Part shown: positions 6,776-14,914 of the stretch, one piece after another
Layout of the letters: each line of letters begins with the position of its first letter
Position numbering within the stretch: position 1 is the stretch's first letter
DNA from: Thermoplasmatota archaeon
Lineage (GTDB): Bacteria; Pseudomonadota; Gammaproteobacteria; Burkholderiales; Thiobacillaceae
DNA length: 20,216 bases
Direction of reading: 5' to 3'
NCBI GenBank assembly: GCA_023475455.1
Contig: JAMCVR010000064.1
Location: 14,736 to 34,951 of the forward strand
The notes under the pieces: generated by a model
What the model was told of the DNA's origin: nothing
The model's database searches: none
What the model saw: the letters and a program-made list of their open reading frames with translations, nothing else
Translations under genes and position numbers: made by a program

Positions 6776-7639
6776 TCAGGCCGGGGAAAGGGAAAGGTGC
6801 GGTGCAAGTTCGGGCCAATCCTGCCACACCGGCCGGCAGTAATGCGGCAGTGCGGGCAGGCGGCCGATGTCGATGCCTTCGCCCGACGCATGGAAGTCCG
6901 CGCCGCGCGAGGCCTTGAGGCCAAACGCGCGCGCCAGGTTGGCGAACTTGCCGTACTCGGACGGATGGTGGCTGCCGGTGATGACCTCGATGCCTTCGCC
7001 GCCCAGCGATCGGAAAGCGTCGAGCAGCCGATGCAGTTCGCGCGCGTTGAAGGCGTAGCGACCGGGGTGCGCGATCACCGCCATGCCGCCGCTGGCGCGG
7101 ATCCAGCCAACGGCGTTTTCCAGCGTGGTCCATTCGTGTTCGACGTAGCCGGGGTGGCCGCGCGTGAGAAAGCGCCTGAATGCGGCTCGGATGTCGGGCG
7201 CGTGGCCCTGCGCGACCAGCCAGCGCGCGAAATGCGTGCGCCCCACCATCTGCTTGTTGACGGCATGGCCATAGGCACCCTCGTAGGCGCCGGCGACGCC
7301 GGACCGCGCCAGGTCGTCTCCCATGCGCCGTGCGCGTTCGATGCGTCCGAGGCGGATGCCGGCGAGGCCGGCGGCCAGCTCGGGGTGCGCGGGATCGATG
7401 CGCAGGCCGACGATGTGCACGGTGTGGCCGCCCCAGCTCACCGAGATTTCGACCCCCGGAATCAGCGTCAGCCCGGTCTCGTCCGCCGCCGCCCGCGCAG
7501 CGGCGATCCCCGCCACGTCGTCGTGATCGGTGAGCGCGAGCGCGTGCACGCCGTTGGCCGCGGCACGCGCGACCACGTCGGCGGGCGACAACAGGCCGTC
7601 GGACACATTGGAATGGCAATGCAGATCGATATTGAGCAC
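6776..7639 (-). CDS. rnm: PHP-domain phosphoesterase (RNase AM / TrpH)
   Basis: Cytosolic metal-dependent PHP phosphoesterase. In E. coli this family (YciV/TrpH, now RNase AM) matures rRNA 5' ends and hydrolyses 3',5'-nucleotide bisphosphates. The 287-residue product has all metal-binding positions: H7 and H9 in DLHCHSNVSDG with D14, D38-H39-D40 in LTDHDD, E64 in PGVEIS, H75, H191 in VIAHPGRY, and D248/H250 in GADFHASGEG. It is the first gene of the minus-strand operon rnm-yciO-M50-trpS. The 119-bp gap to the divergent yciB should hold promoters for both directions; I see no strong consensus there. Confidence 0.92.
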   Translation of the reverse strand: MLNIDLHCHSNVSDGLLSPADVVARAAANGVHALALTDHDDVAGIAAARAAADETGLTLIPGVEISVSWGGHTVHIVGLRIDPAHPELAAGLAGIRLGRIERARRMGDDLARSGVAGAYEGAYGHAVNKQMVGRTHFARWLVAQGHAPDIRAAFRRFLTRGHPGYVEHEWTTLENAVGWIRASGGMAVIAHPGRYAFNARELHRLLDAFRSLGGEGIEVITGSHHPSEYGKFANLARAFGLKASRGADFHASGEGIDIGRLPALPHYCRPVWQDWPELAPHLSLSPA

Positions 7640-7758
7640 GATGATCGGGAGCAGGCGACCAGGGCCGAAAGCGCTTGGTCAGGAGGGGGAATCATAGCAA
7701 AATAAGCGGACACCCGAATTACGGCGGGCTTTGCGCGCCATCCGATGAAAAAGGCATC

Positions 7759-8376
7759 ATGAAAAAACTGCTGTTCGATCTCTTCCCCATCATCGTCTTT
7801 TTCATCGCCTACAAAATAGGCGACGCCAACGCCGAAGCCACGCGCGCCTTCATGGCCGGTCTCGGCCTGCCGCAACCGGCGGGCACCGGCGAAAAGCCCG
7901 GCATCTACCTCGCCACCCTGGTCGCCATCGTCGCCAGCTTCGGGCAGATCGGCTGGGTCAAGCTGCGCGGCCGCACCGTCGAAACCATGCTGTGGGTCAG
8001 CCTCGGCATCATCGTGCTGTTCGGCGGCGCCACCCTGTGGCTGCACGACGAGAGCTTCATCAAGTGGAAGCCGACCGTTCTGTACTGGATTTTTGCCGCC
8101 ATCATCTTTGGCGCCGCCGCGTTCGGCCGCAACGTCATCAAGAGCCTGATGAACACCCAAATGGAACTTCCCGACCTCGCCTGGAGTCGGTTGAATGCAA
8201 GCTGGGGCGGATTTTTTGCCTTCATGGGGCTTGCAAACCTGTTTGTCGCCTTCAACTTCTCGACCGACGCCTGGGTCAACTTCAAGCTGTTCGGCAGCCT
8301 GGGACTGATGCTGGTGTTCGTGATCGGTCAGAGCCTGATGCTGGCCAAATATATGGACAAGGAAGAAAAGCAATAA
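7759..8376 (+). CDS. yciB: Inner membrane-spanning protein YciB (septation protein A family)
   Basis: Inner-membrane protein of the YciB/IspZ family, linked in enterobacteria to cell-envelope synthesis and division; its biochemical role is unresolved. The 205-residue product starts [20 protein letters not shown] and has about five to six hydrophobic segments, with [29 protein letters not shown] and the C-terminal [16 protein letters not shown] typical of the family. The start at 7759 is chosen from the conserved [10 protein letters not shown] and an AAGG sequence 5 nt upstream; the open frame continues further upstream without support. Its stop overlaps the next start (TAATG), showing translational coupling with the YciI-like gene. 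YciB, YciI and BolA neighbours recur in betaproteobacteria. Confidence 0.93.
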   Translation: MKKLLFDLFPIIVFFIAYKIGDANAEATRAFMAGLGLPQPAGTGEKPGIYLATLVAIVASFGQIGWVKLRGRTVETMLWVSLGIIVLFGGATLWLHDESFIKWKPTVLYWIFAAIIFGAAAFGRNVIKSLMNTQMELPDLAWSRLNASWGGFFAFMGLANLFVAFNFSTDAWVNFKLFGSLGLMLVFVIGQSLMLAKYMDKEEKQ

Positions 8377-8678
8377 TGTTCTACGCCATCGTCGGGCAGG
8401 ATGTGCCCGGCAGCCTCGATCGCCGGCTTGCCGCCCGCCCCGCGCACCTGGAACGCCTGCAGGCATTGCAGCAAGCGGGGCGCCTGCTGCTGGCCGGCCC
8501 GTTCCCCAATATCGACGGCAACGACCCCGGCAGCGCGGGCTTTTCCGGCAGCCTGATCGTCGCCGAATTCGACACGCTCGCCGCCGCGCAGGCGTGGGCC
8601 GAGGCCGACCCCTACGTGACCGCAGGCGTGTATGCCAGCGTTGCCGTCAAACCGTTCAAGAAGGCCTTCCCCGCATGA
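8376..8678 (+). CDS. yciI: YciI family protein
   Basis: Small cytosolic ferredoxin-fold (dimeric alpha/beta barrel) protein of 100 residues. [20 protein letters not shown] opens it, followed by [11 protein letters not shown] with the conserved His, AGPFP and the family motif [11 protein letters not shown] with the conserved Asp. Proteins of this family are thought to have an enzymatic His-Asp pair, but no physiological reaction is established for most. The start ATG shares one base with the yciB TAA, and the stop overlaps the bolA start (ATGA), so it is translated as part of a tight yciB-yciI-bolA chain. No damage is seen. Confidence 0.9.
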   Translation: MFYAIVGQDVPGSLDRRLAARPAHLERLQALQQAGRLLLAGPFPNIDGNDPGSAGFSGSLIVAEFDTLAAAQAWAEADPYVTAGVYASVAVKPFKKAFPA

Positions 8679-8938
8679 GCACGGCCAGTCTGATCCGCCA
8701 GCGGCTCGCCGCGCTGGAACCCGAAACCTACACCCTGGAAGACGAGAGCGCCCAGCACAGGGGGCACGCGGGCGCGGCCTCGGGCGGCGGTCATTTCCGT
8801 CTCACACTGGTGTCACCCAAATTCCGTAATCTCTCCACCCTCGCCCGCCACCGGCTGGTGTACGAAGCCATGGGCGAGCTGATGCAGCGCGAGATTCATG
8901 CGCTGTCGATTACCGCCTTAACCCCGGAAGAACTCTGA
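8675..8938 (+). CDS. bolA: BolA family protein
   Basis: The 87-residue product has the BolA fold features: an N-terminal helix [10 protein letters not shown], a glycine-rich middle ([17 protein letters not shown]) and the helix-turn region [20 protein letters not shown] followed by SITALTPEE. BolA proteins partner with monothiol glutaredoxins in Fe-S trafficking and, in E. coli, affect morphology and gene expression. Which role applies here is not visible. The ATG overlaps the upstream stop by four bases (ATGA). It is followed 11 bp later by ppiC, with an AAGGA ribosome binding site for that gene in the gap. Confidence 0.93.
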   Translation: MSTASLIRQRLAALEPETYTLEDESAQHRGHAGAASGGGHFRLTLVSPKFRNLSTLARHRLVYEAMGELMQREIHALSITALTPEEL

Positions 8939-8949
8939 AAGGAATCCGA

Positions 8950-9759
8950 ATGCGACTCGCTCTTCTCCCCGCCCTGATCCTGCTGGCCCTGTCCCCGCTG
9001 GCGCAGGCCCAAGCCCCGGCTGCGGCCGCACCCGCAGCCGACGCCAACAAACCGCTGGCGGTCGTCAACGGCAAGGAAATTCCAGCGCTGTACGGCGATC
9101 TGATCAAGCGCGAAATGGCCCAGGGCCAGCCTGAATCCCCCCAGCTCGACGCCCGCGTGCGCGATTCGCTGATCAACCTGGAACTGCTGTCGCGCGCCGC
9201 CCTGGACAAGGGGCTCGACAAGGAGCCCAACCTGGCCGCCGCGCTGGACATCCGCCGCAAGGATCAACTGGCCAAAGCCTATCTGGAAGACTACGTCAAG
9301 GCCCATCCGGTCACCGACGCCGAAATCCAGGCCACCTACGACAAGGCCAAAGCGGGGCCCATCGAGCCGGAATATCGCGCCCGCCACATTCTGGTGAAAA
9401 CCGAAGCCGAGGCGAAAAAGATCATTGCCGACCTCGGCAAGAAGGCCAAATTCGAGGACCTGGCGAAGAAACAGTCGCAAGACCCCGGCTCCGCCAAGAA
9501 CGGCGGCGCGCTCGACTGGTCCGACCGCCGCGCGTTCGTGCCGGAGTTCTCCGACGCCCTGGCCGGCCTGAAAAAGGGCGAGACCACCAAAACGCCGGTG
9601 AAGACGCAGTTCGGCTACCACGTCATCCGCCTCGACGACACGCGCCAGCCGCAGATGCCGCCGCTGGATACGGTGCGCGGCGAAATCGTCAAGCAATTGC
9701 AGCAACAGCGCATCCGCGACGCCATCGCGGCTGCGCGCGCCGGTGCAAAAATCGAGTAA
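8950..9759 (+). CDS. Periplasmic peptidyl-prolyl isomerase, parvulin (PpiC) type
   Basis: Exported foldase of 269 residues. A signal peptide (MRLALLPALILLALSPLAQA, residues 1-20) is followed by an Ala/Pro-rich linker, a SurA-like N-terminal helical region (about 35-135) and one parvulin domain (about 142-231). The domain contains RARHILVKTEAEA, FEDLAKKQSQDPGSAKNGG, FVPEFSDALAGLKKGE and TQFGYHVIRLDD. A helical tail follows. The layout resembles PrsA/SurA-like chaperones that assist outer-membrane or secreted proteins. It follows bolA by 11 bp with AAGGA at good spacing. There is no lipobox, so it is probably a soluble periplasmic protein. Confidence 0.92.
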   Translation: MRLALLPALILLALSPLAQAQAPAAAAPAADANKPLAVVNGKEIPALYGDLIKREMAQGQPESPQLDARVRDSLINLELLSRAALDKGLDKEPNLAAALDIRRKDQLAKAYLEDYVKAHPVTDAEIQATYDKAKAGPIEPEYRARHILVKTEAEAKKIIADLGKKAKFEDLAKKQSQDPGSAKNGGALDWSDRRAFVPEFSDALAGLKKGETTKTPVKTQFGYHVIRLDDTRQPQMPPLDTVRGEIVKQLQQQRIRDAIAAARAGAKIE

Positions 9760-9777
9760 TCAGCTAATAATGAGTAG

Positions 9778-9792
9778 CGGGGCTTCGCCCCG
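9778..9792 (+). terminator. Short GC hairpin between ppiC and hfq
   Basis: cggggc (9778-9783) and gccccg (9787-9792) form a perfect 6-bp stem with a UUC loop 18 bp after the ppiC stop. No run of T follows, so it would be a weak or attenuating terminator, or an RNA-processing/stability hairpin. hfq starts 24 bp later with a GGGAG ribosome binding site. Confidence 0.4.
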
Positions 9793-9816
9793 ACTTCACC
9801 TGACAGGGAGCCGAAC

Positions 9817-10059
9817 ATGGCCAAAGAACATAATCAACTGCAAGACGTTTTCCTCAACACGCTGCGCAAGGAGCGCATTCCGGTGTCGGTGTTTCTCGTC
9901 AACGGCATCAAGCTGATGGGGCGGATCGAATCGTTCGACCAGTTCGTGGTGCTGCTGAAAGGTCAGGATCAGGCTGCGCAGATGATTTTCAAGCACGCCA
10001 TCTCGACCATTTCGCCTTCGCGCGAAGTGGTGCTGCCGCAGCGCGACGCCGAGGCTTGA
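9817..10059 (+). CDS. hfq: RNA chaperone Hfq
   Basis: Hexameric Sm-like RNA chaperone that pairs small RNAs with mRNAs. The 80-residue product starts [20 protein letters not shown], with the Sm1 region [20 protein letters not shown] and the Sm2 motif FKHAISTI. The acidic tail is short, as is usual in betaproteobacteria. Here hfq is not followed by hflX, as it often is; a convergent arnT fragment ends 6 bp after its stop. From position 9851 onward the gene lies inside the left unit of a 789-bp tandem duplication, so residues 13-80 are encoded again at 10642-10848. This is the complete copy with its own ribosome binding site. Confidence 0.96.
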   Translation: MAKEHNQLQDVFLNTLRKERIPVSVFLVNGIKLMGRIESFDQFVVLLKGQDQAAQMIFKHAISTISPSREVVLPQRDAEA

Positions 10060-10065
10060 AGCGCG

Positions 10066-10641
10066 TTATTCAAGATGAGCGGGCAGCAGCCCGACTGCTG
10101 TCTGCGCGTCCACCAGAACGGCCGCGCCGCCGCGATACGCCTGCTTGTGGCGTGCGGCGATCGCATCCAGGTTCTCCCTGTCCTTCAGATAAATCACCGC
10201 ATACGCTTGCGGATGCGCCGCCAGCCAGGGCGCCACTTCCGCGCCGCGCAGTTCGACCAGCGGGGTTTCCAGCCGGCCGAGGAACTGGTATTGCGCGTGG
10301 TAGGTGGCGGCATTCGCCACGGTCCCGCCTTCGTCCTGCACCTGTTTGATCGCCAGCGCCATCGGCTTGACGTCGTACAGCGGCTCGATCGAACGCAGTG
10401 CAGCCAGTTGCACCAATGCCAGCGTAGCCGCCCCCAGCAGCGCCAGATTTACTATAGGTGACATGCCGCGGCGCCCGGCCAGCCAGGCGGCCAAGGCCAG
10501 CAGCACCAGCAGCGCGCCCGGCCACAGCGGCGGCAGCGCAGCCACCTGTTCGTAGACCGCCGCGATCTTCCCACTGCCAGCCAGGACCAACGTCACACCC
10601 AGCGCTGCCGCCAGCAAGGCGGGCAAACCGACGCGGAACTC
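10066..10641 (-). pseudogene. 3' fragment of arnT-like gene (C-terminal ~191 codons)
   Basis: Identical to the C-terminal part of the complete ArnT-like protein at 10855-12459, from [10 protein letters not shown] to the end (…TAVGLLPAHLE). It lacks the catalytic N-terminal loops and most membrane segments. Upstream on the minus strand it runs straight into antisense hfq at the duplication junction. By chance that junction keeps an open frame back to an ATG at 10785, which would fuse 49 antisense-hfq residues to the fragment. No promoter or ribosome binding site supports expression. It is a by-product of the 789-bp duplication. Confidence 0.9.
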
Positions 10642-10848
10642 CTCAACACGCTGCGCAAGGAGCGCATTCCGGTGTCGGTGTTTCTCGTCAACGGCATCAA
10701 GCTGATGGGGCGGATCGAATCGTTCGACCAGTTCGTGGTGCTGCTGAAAGGTCAGGATCAGGCTGCGCAGATGATTTTCAAGCACGCCATCTCGACCATT
10801 TCGCCTTCGCGCGAAGTGGTGCTGCCGCAGCGCGACGCCGAGGCTTGA
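10642..10848 (+). pseudogene. 5'-truncated duplicate of hfq
   Basis: Encodes Hfq residues 13-80 (from [11 protein letters not shown] to the end) with sequence identical to the complete gene. It has lost the first 12 codons, the start codon and the ribosome binding site. The first in-frame Met is Met34 (MGRIES), too late for a working Sm fold. Upstream in the same frame lies antisense arnT sequence. Expect no functional product. Confidence 0.92.
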
Positions 10849-10854
10849 AGCGCG

Positions 10855-12459
10855 TTATTCAAGATGAGCGGGCAGCAGCCCGACTGCTGTCTGCGCGTCC
10901 ACCAGAACGGCCGCGCCGCCGCGATACGCCTGCTTGTGGCGTGCGGCGATCGCATCCAGGTTCTCCCTGTCCTTCAGATAAATCACCGCATACGCTTGCG
11001 GATGCGCCGCCAGCCAGGGCGCCACTTCCGCGCCGCGCAGTTCGACCAGCGGGGTTTCCAGCCGGCCGAGGAACTGGTATTGCGCGTGGTAGGTGGCGGC
11101 ATTCGCCACGGTCCCGCCTTCGTCCTGCACCTGTTTGATCGCCAGCGCCATCGGCTTGACGTCGTACAGCGGCTCGATCGAACGCAGTGCAGCCAGTTGC
11201 ACCAATGCCAGCGTAGCCGCCCCCAGCAGCGCCAGATTTACTATAGGTGACATGCCGCGGCGCCCGGCCAGCCAGGCGGCCAAGGCCAGCAGCACCAGCA
11301 GCGCGCCCGGCCACAGCGGCGGCAGCGCAGCCACCTGTTCGTAGACCGCCGCGATCTTCCCACTGCCAGCCAGGACCAACGTCACACCCAGCGCTGCCGC
11401 CAGCAAGGCGGGCAAACCGACGCGGAACTCCGCTCGCCCGGCCAGCACGCGCGCCGTCAGCAGCGCAAACGCCGGAAACAGCGGCACTAGGTAATGCGGC
11501 TGCTTGCCGCTGATGAAGGAAAACGCGACGAACACTGGCAGCATCCAGGCCAGGCAAAAGCGCATGCCGCGATCCAGCCCGGCACGCCGCTGTCGCGCCA
11601 GCGCCTTCCACAAGCCTGGCCAGGCAAACCACGGAAACAGCATCAGCGGCAGCAGCGGCAGATACCACCAGAACGGCCGCCGGTGGGCAAAGGACTCGAC
11701 CATGCGGTCGGCGGTCTGGCCCCAGAAAATCGCGTTGCGATATGCCTCGCCGCCCGCCATGCCGGCCGGAATCGCCCACGCCAGCGCGCTGGCGGCACCG
11801 AGCAGCACCGCCAGCGCCACCCCGCCGAACCAGCGGCGCCATTGGAGGCCGGGATTCCACCACGGCGCCAGCGCGGCGATCGGCAGCAGATGCAGCAGGA
11901 TGACCGGCCCCTTGGTCAGCACGCCCATGCCGATCGCAATGCCCAGCATGACGAAGCCGCGCCGTTTGCCGTCAGCGGCGGCAAGCACGCCGTGCATGCC
12001 GAACAGCACCCAGAACGCCAGCATCACGTCGAACATGACGGCAGTGGAAAACACGATCCACAGCAGCGCGCTCGCCAGCACCAGTGCAGCCTGTCCGCCG
12101 AGGCCGGCATGCTGCGGCCACAGGCGGCGGGCCAACGAATACGTAAGCAGCAGCGCACCGGCGGAAAACAGCGGCAGCACCAGTCGCGGCCACCACTCGT
12201 TGACGCCGAACAGCGCCCAGCCGGCGTGGAACATCCAGAACATGAACGGCGGCTTGTGGCTGTAGGGTTCGCCGTTCTTGAACGGCACCAGAAAATCGCC
12301 TCGCAGCCACATTTCCCACGCCGCGCTGACGTAGCGTGTTTCGTCGATCGGCGTCAGCGGCCGTGCCAGCAGTGCCACCGCGGTCAGCGCCGCCAGCAGC
12401 AGCAGGCTCAGCAGCAAGGGGCCGCGCCCGGCGGAATCAGGATTGTGTCGTGGATTCAT
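10855..12459 (-). CDS. ArnT-like GT-C family glycosyltransferase (GT83), complete copy
   Basis: Polytopic inner-membrane glycosyltransferase of 534 residues that uses a polyprenyl-phosphate-linked sugar on the periplasmic face. The first periplasmic loop has the acidic pair D39-E40 in PIDETRYVSAAWEMWLRGDF, followed by PFKNGEPYSHKPPFMFW (59-75), a signature of ArnT/PMT-type enzymes. About 11-12 hydrophobic segments follow, including WWYLPLLPLMLFPWFAWPG and SGKQPHYLVPLFPAFALL, then a soluble C-terminal domain. In E. coli, ArnT adds 4-amino-arabinose to lipid A; the sugar and acceptor here are unknown and no arn biosynthesis genes are nearby. Its ATG overlaps the VTT-gene stop by 4 bases (ATGA), so the native operon order is GT2, VTT, arnT. 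It ends convergently with the truncated hfq copy. Confidence 0.88.
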   Translation of the reverse strand: MNPRHNPDSAGRGPLLLSLLLLAALTAVALLARPLTPIDETRYVSAAWEMWLRGDFLVPFKNGEPYSHKPPFMFWMFHAGWALFGVNEWWPRLVLPLFSAGALLLTYSLARRLWPQHAGLGGQAALVLASALLWIVFSTAVMFDVMLAFWVLFGMHGVLAAADGKRRGFVMLGIAIGMGVLTKGPVILLHLLPIAALAPWWNPGLQWRRWFGGVALAVLLGAASALAWAIPAGMAGGEAYRNAIFWGQTADRMVESFAHRRPFWWYLPLLPLMLFPWFAWPGLWKALARQRRAGLDRGMRFCLAWMLPVFVAFSFISGKQPHYLVPLFPAFALLTARVLAGRAEFRVGLPALLAAALGVTLVLAGSGKIAAVYEQVAALPPLWPGALLVLLALAAWLAGRRGMSPIVNLALLGAATLALVQLAALRSIEPLYDVKPMALAIKQVQDEGGTVANAATYHAQYQFLGRLETPLVELRGAEVAPWLAAHPQAYAVIYLKDRENLDAIAARHKQAYRGGAAVLVDAQTAVGLLPAHLE

Positions 12460-13154
12460 GAGGTGAGTTCAGCTTCGTCGAGCGCGGCATCGACCTTGTC
12501 GTCGAGGCTCTGGCCGTGCCGGAAACGGCGGTATAGATACGCCCCCAGCGCGCCCGAGACCAGGAACAGGCCGATGGCCAGCGCGAGCTTCAAGGCCGGT
12601 GCGATATGCACCCCGCTGCCGACCAGCGCGAACACCAGCGTCTGCGGCAGATAGCCGAGCAGGGTACCGGCGAAGAAATGCGCGGGGCGGATGCTGGAAA
12701 TGCCCGCCGCCAGATTGGTCAGCAGGTTGCTGCCCACCGGCAGCAGGCGGATCAGCACCGTCATGGAAAACGGGTGCTCGTGGATGAAGCGGTCGAAACG
12801 GCCGGCGCGCTCGCCCAGCCGCGCGCGCAACAGGCCCTTGCCGAAGAAGCGCGCGTAGGCAAAGCTCAGCATGCATCCAACGAGCGCAGCCAGCGTGCCG
12901 AGCAGCGTGCCGAGTGCAATATTGAACGCGTAGCCGCCGAGAAACGCGATGATCTGGCGCGGCAGGCCGATCGCGGTGAACAGCCCGCCCATCAGCAGGA
13001 ACAGCAGCGCGCCATTGATCCCGTGGCCGCGCACCCGCGCATCGATCCAGGCCTCGTTGACGCTGCTGCCCAGCTCGCTGGCGTTGAACAGATAGCCCAG
13101 CAGCGCCAGGCTCAGCATCAGCGCCAGGCCCTTGAGGATGACGCGCGCTTTCAT
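12456..13154 (-). CDS. VTT-domain (TVP38/TMEM64, DedA-like) membrane protein, copy 1
   Basis: Inner-membrane protein of 232 residues from the VTT/SNARE-associated family. It has an N-terminal membrane segment, then GLFTAIGLPRQIIAFLGGYA, GTLLGTLAALVGCMLSFAYA and IRLLPVGSNLLTNLAAGISS. These glycine/proline-rich re-entrant elements, including the R..P motif, are characteristic. Other members of the superfamily (DedA/UptA, PopT) move phospholipids or undecaprenyl phosphate across the membrane, so lipid-carrier handling is a reasonable inference here. This copy overlaps the start of the complete arnT by four bases. Its start codon touches the duplication junction, so the sequence upstream of its ATG is the arnT fragment rather than the GT2 gene. 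The protein is identical to copy 2. Confidence 0.88.
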   Translation of the reverse strand: MKARVILKGLALMLSLALLGYLFNASELGSSVNEAWIDARVRGHGINGALLFLLMGGLFTAIGLPRQIIAFLGGYAFNIALGTLLGTLAALVGCMLSFAYARFFGKGLLRARLGERAGRFDRFIHEHPFSMTVLIRLLPVGSNLLTNLAAGISSIRPAHFFAGTLLGYLPQTLVFALVGSGVHIAPALKLALAIGLFLVSGALGAYLYRRFRHGQSLDDKVDAALDEAELTS

Positions 13155-14219
13155 TCAGGCCAGCAAGGCGGGCAAACCGACGCGGAACTCCGCTCGCCCG
13201 GCCAGCACGCGCGCCGTCAGCAGCGCAAACGCCGGAAACAGCGGCACTAGGTAATGCGGCTGCTTGCCGCTGATGAAGGAAAACGCGACGAACACTGGCA
13301 GCATCCAGGCCAGGCAAAAGCGCATGCCGCGATCCAGCCCGGCACGCCGCTGTCGCGCCAGCGCCTTCCACAAGCCTGGCCAGGCAAACCACGGAAACAG
13401 CATCAGCGGCAGCAGCGGCAGATACCACCAGAACGGCCGCCGGTGGGCAAAGGACTCGACCATGCGGTCGGCGGTCTGGCCCCAGAAAATCGCGTTGCGA
13501 TATGCCTCGCCGCCCGCCATGCCGGCCGGAATCGCCCACGCCAGCGCGCTGGCGGCACCGAGCAGCACCGCCAGCGCCACCCCGCCGAACCAGCGGCGCC
13601 ATTGGAGGCCGGGATTCCACCACGGCGCCAGCGCGGCGATCGGCAGCAGATGCAGCAGGATGACCGGCCCCTTGGTCAGCACGCCCATGCCGATCGCAAT
13701 GCCCAGCATGACGAAGCCGCGCCGTTTGCCGTCAGCGGCGGCAAGCACGCCGTGCATGCCGAACAGCACCCAGAACGCCAGCATCACGTCGAACATGACG
13801 GCAGTGGAAAACACGATCCACAGCAGCGCGCTCGCCAGCACCAGTGCAGCCTGTCCGCCGAGGCCGGCATGCTGCGGCCACAGGCGGCGGGCCAACGAAT
13901 ACGTAAGCAGCAGCGCACCGGCGGAAAACAGCGGCAGCACCAGTCGCGGCCACCACTCGTTGACGCCGAACAGCGCCCAGCCGGCGTGGAACATCCAGAA
14001 CATGAACGGCGGCTTGTGGCTGTAGGGTTCGCCGTTCTTGAACGGCACCAGAAAATCGCCTCGCAGCCACATTTCCCACGCCGCGCTGACGTAGCGTGTT
14101 TCGTCGATCGGCGTCAGCGGCCGTGCCAGCAGTGCCACCGCGGTCAGCGCCGCCAGCAGCAGCAGGCTCAGCAGCAAGGGGCCGCGCCCGGCGGAATCAG
14201 GATTGTGTCGTGGATTCAT
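13155..14219 (-). pseudogene. 5' fragment of arnT-like gene (N-terminal 354 codons)
   Basis: Encodes residues 1-354 of the ArnT-like protein, identical to the complete copy up to RVGLPALLA. It then meets a TGA at the duplication junction, overlapping the start region of VTT copy 1. The catalytic loops (DETRYVSAAW, PYSHKPPF) and about nine membrane segments are kept, while the last segments and the C-terminal soluble domain are lost. It is coupled to VTT copy 2 by the same ATGA overlap as the intact gene. If the duplication is real it would be translated first in the operon, as a truncated protein. Confidence 0.9.
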
Positions 14220-14914
14220 GAGGTGAGTTCAGCTTCGTCGAGCGCGGCATCGACCTTGTCGTCGAGGCTCTGGCCGTGCCGGAAACGGCGGTATAGATAC
14301 GCCCCCAGCGCGCCCGAGACCAGGAACAGGCCGATGGCCAGCGCGAGCTTCAAGGCCGGTGCGATATGCACCCCGCTGCCGACCAGCGCGAACACCAGCG
14401 TCTGCGGCAGATAGCCGAGCAGGGTACCGGCGAAGAAATGCGCGGGGCGGATGCTGGAAATGCCCGCCGCCAGATTGGTCAGCAGGTTGCTGCCCACCGG
14501 CAGCAGGCGGATCAGCACCGTCATGGAAAACGGGTGCTCGTGGATGAAGCGGTCGAAACGGCCGGCGCGCTCGCCCAGCCGCGCGCGCAACAGGCCCTTG
14601 CCGAAGAAGCGCGCGTAGGCAAAGCTCAGCATGCATCCAACGAGCGCAGCCAGCGTGCCGAGCAGCGTGCCGAGTGCAATATTGAACGCGTAGCCGCCGA
14701 GAAACGCGATGATCTGGCGCGGCAGGCCGATCGCGGTGAACAGCCCGCCCATCAGCAGGAACAGCAGCGCGCCATTGATCCCGTGGCCGCGCACCCGCGC
14801 ATCGATCCAGGCCTCGTTGACGCTGCTGCCCAGCTCGCTGGCGTTGAACAGATAGCCCAGCAGCGCCAGGCTCAGCATCAGCGCCAGGCCCTTGAGGATG
14901 ACGCGCGCTTTCAT
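14216..14914 (-). CDS. VTT-domain (TVP38/TMEM64, DedA-like) membrane protein, copy 2
   Basis: Second, identical 232-residue copy, in what is probably the ancestral context: it begins 10 bp after the GT2 gene stop and overlaps the arnT N-terminal start by four bases. The spacing shows an operon of GT2, VTT, arnT on the minus strand. The family is that of TVP38/TMEM64 membrane proteins with re-entrant VTT elements. A transport role for a lipid carrier or phospholipid is inferred from the superfamily and from its position between two polyprenyl-phosphate-sugar enzymes, not shown by the sequence. Predicted segments lie at roughly residues 7-24, 47-68, 72-105, 133-155 and 190-213. Confidence 0.88.
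   Translation of the reverse strand: MKARVILKGLALMLSLALLGYLFNASELGSSVNEAWIDARVRGHGINGALLFLLMGGLFTAIGLPRQIIAFLGGYAFNIALGTLLGTLAALVGCMLSFAYARFFGKGLLRARLGERAGRFDRFIHEHPFSMTVLIRLLPVGSNLLTNLAAGISSIRPAHFFAGTLLGYLPQTLVFALVGSGVHIAPALKLALAIGLFLVSGALGAYLYRRFRHGQSLDDKVDAALDEAELTS

Larger units (their letters stand above)
9851..11431. repeat. 789-bp perfect direct tandem duplication (hfq 3' end plus arnT 3' part)
   Basis: The sequence 9851-10639 is repeated at 10640-11428 with an offset of exactly 789 bp. The three edges share TCC (9851-9853, 10640-10642 and 11429-11431), a 3-bp microhomology. I see no mismatches between the copies. The unit carries hfq codons 13-80 and the last roughly 190 codons of the convergent arnT gene. 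No insertion sequence or longer repeat flanks it. Either an unmerged contig overlap or a very recent tandem duplication would give this structure. Confidence 0.95.

Noticed and set aside
7640..7758. Possible promoter TTGGTC-17 bp-CAAAAT ahead of yciB
   Set aside because: The spacing fits but both boxes are poor, so I left it out of the feature list.
12469..13623. 384-codon minus-strand frame running through arnT and VTT sequence
   Set aside because: It is a shifted frame of both real genes joined at the 13158/13159 junction; the real frames encode recognisable membrane proteins.
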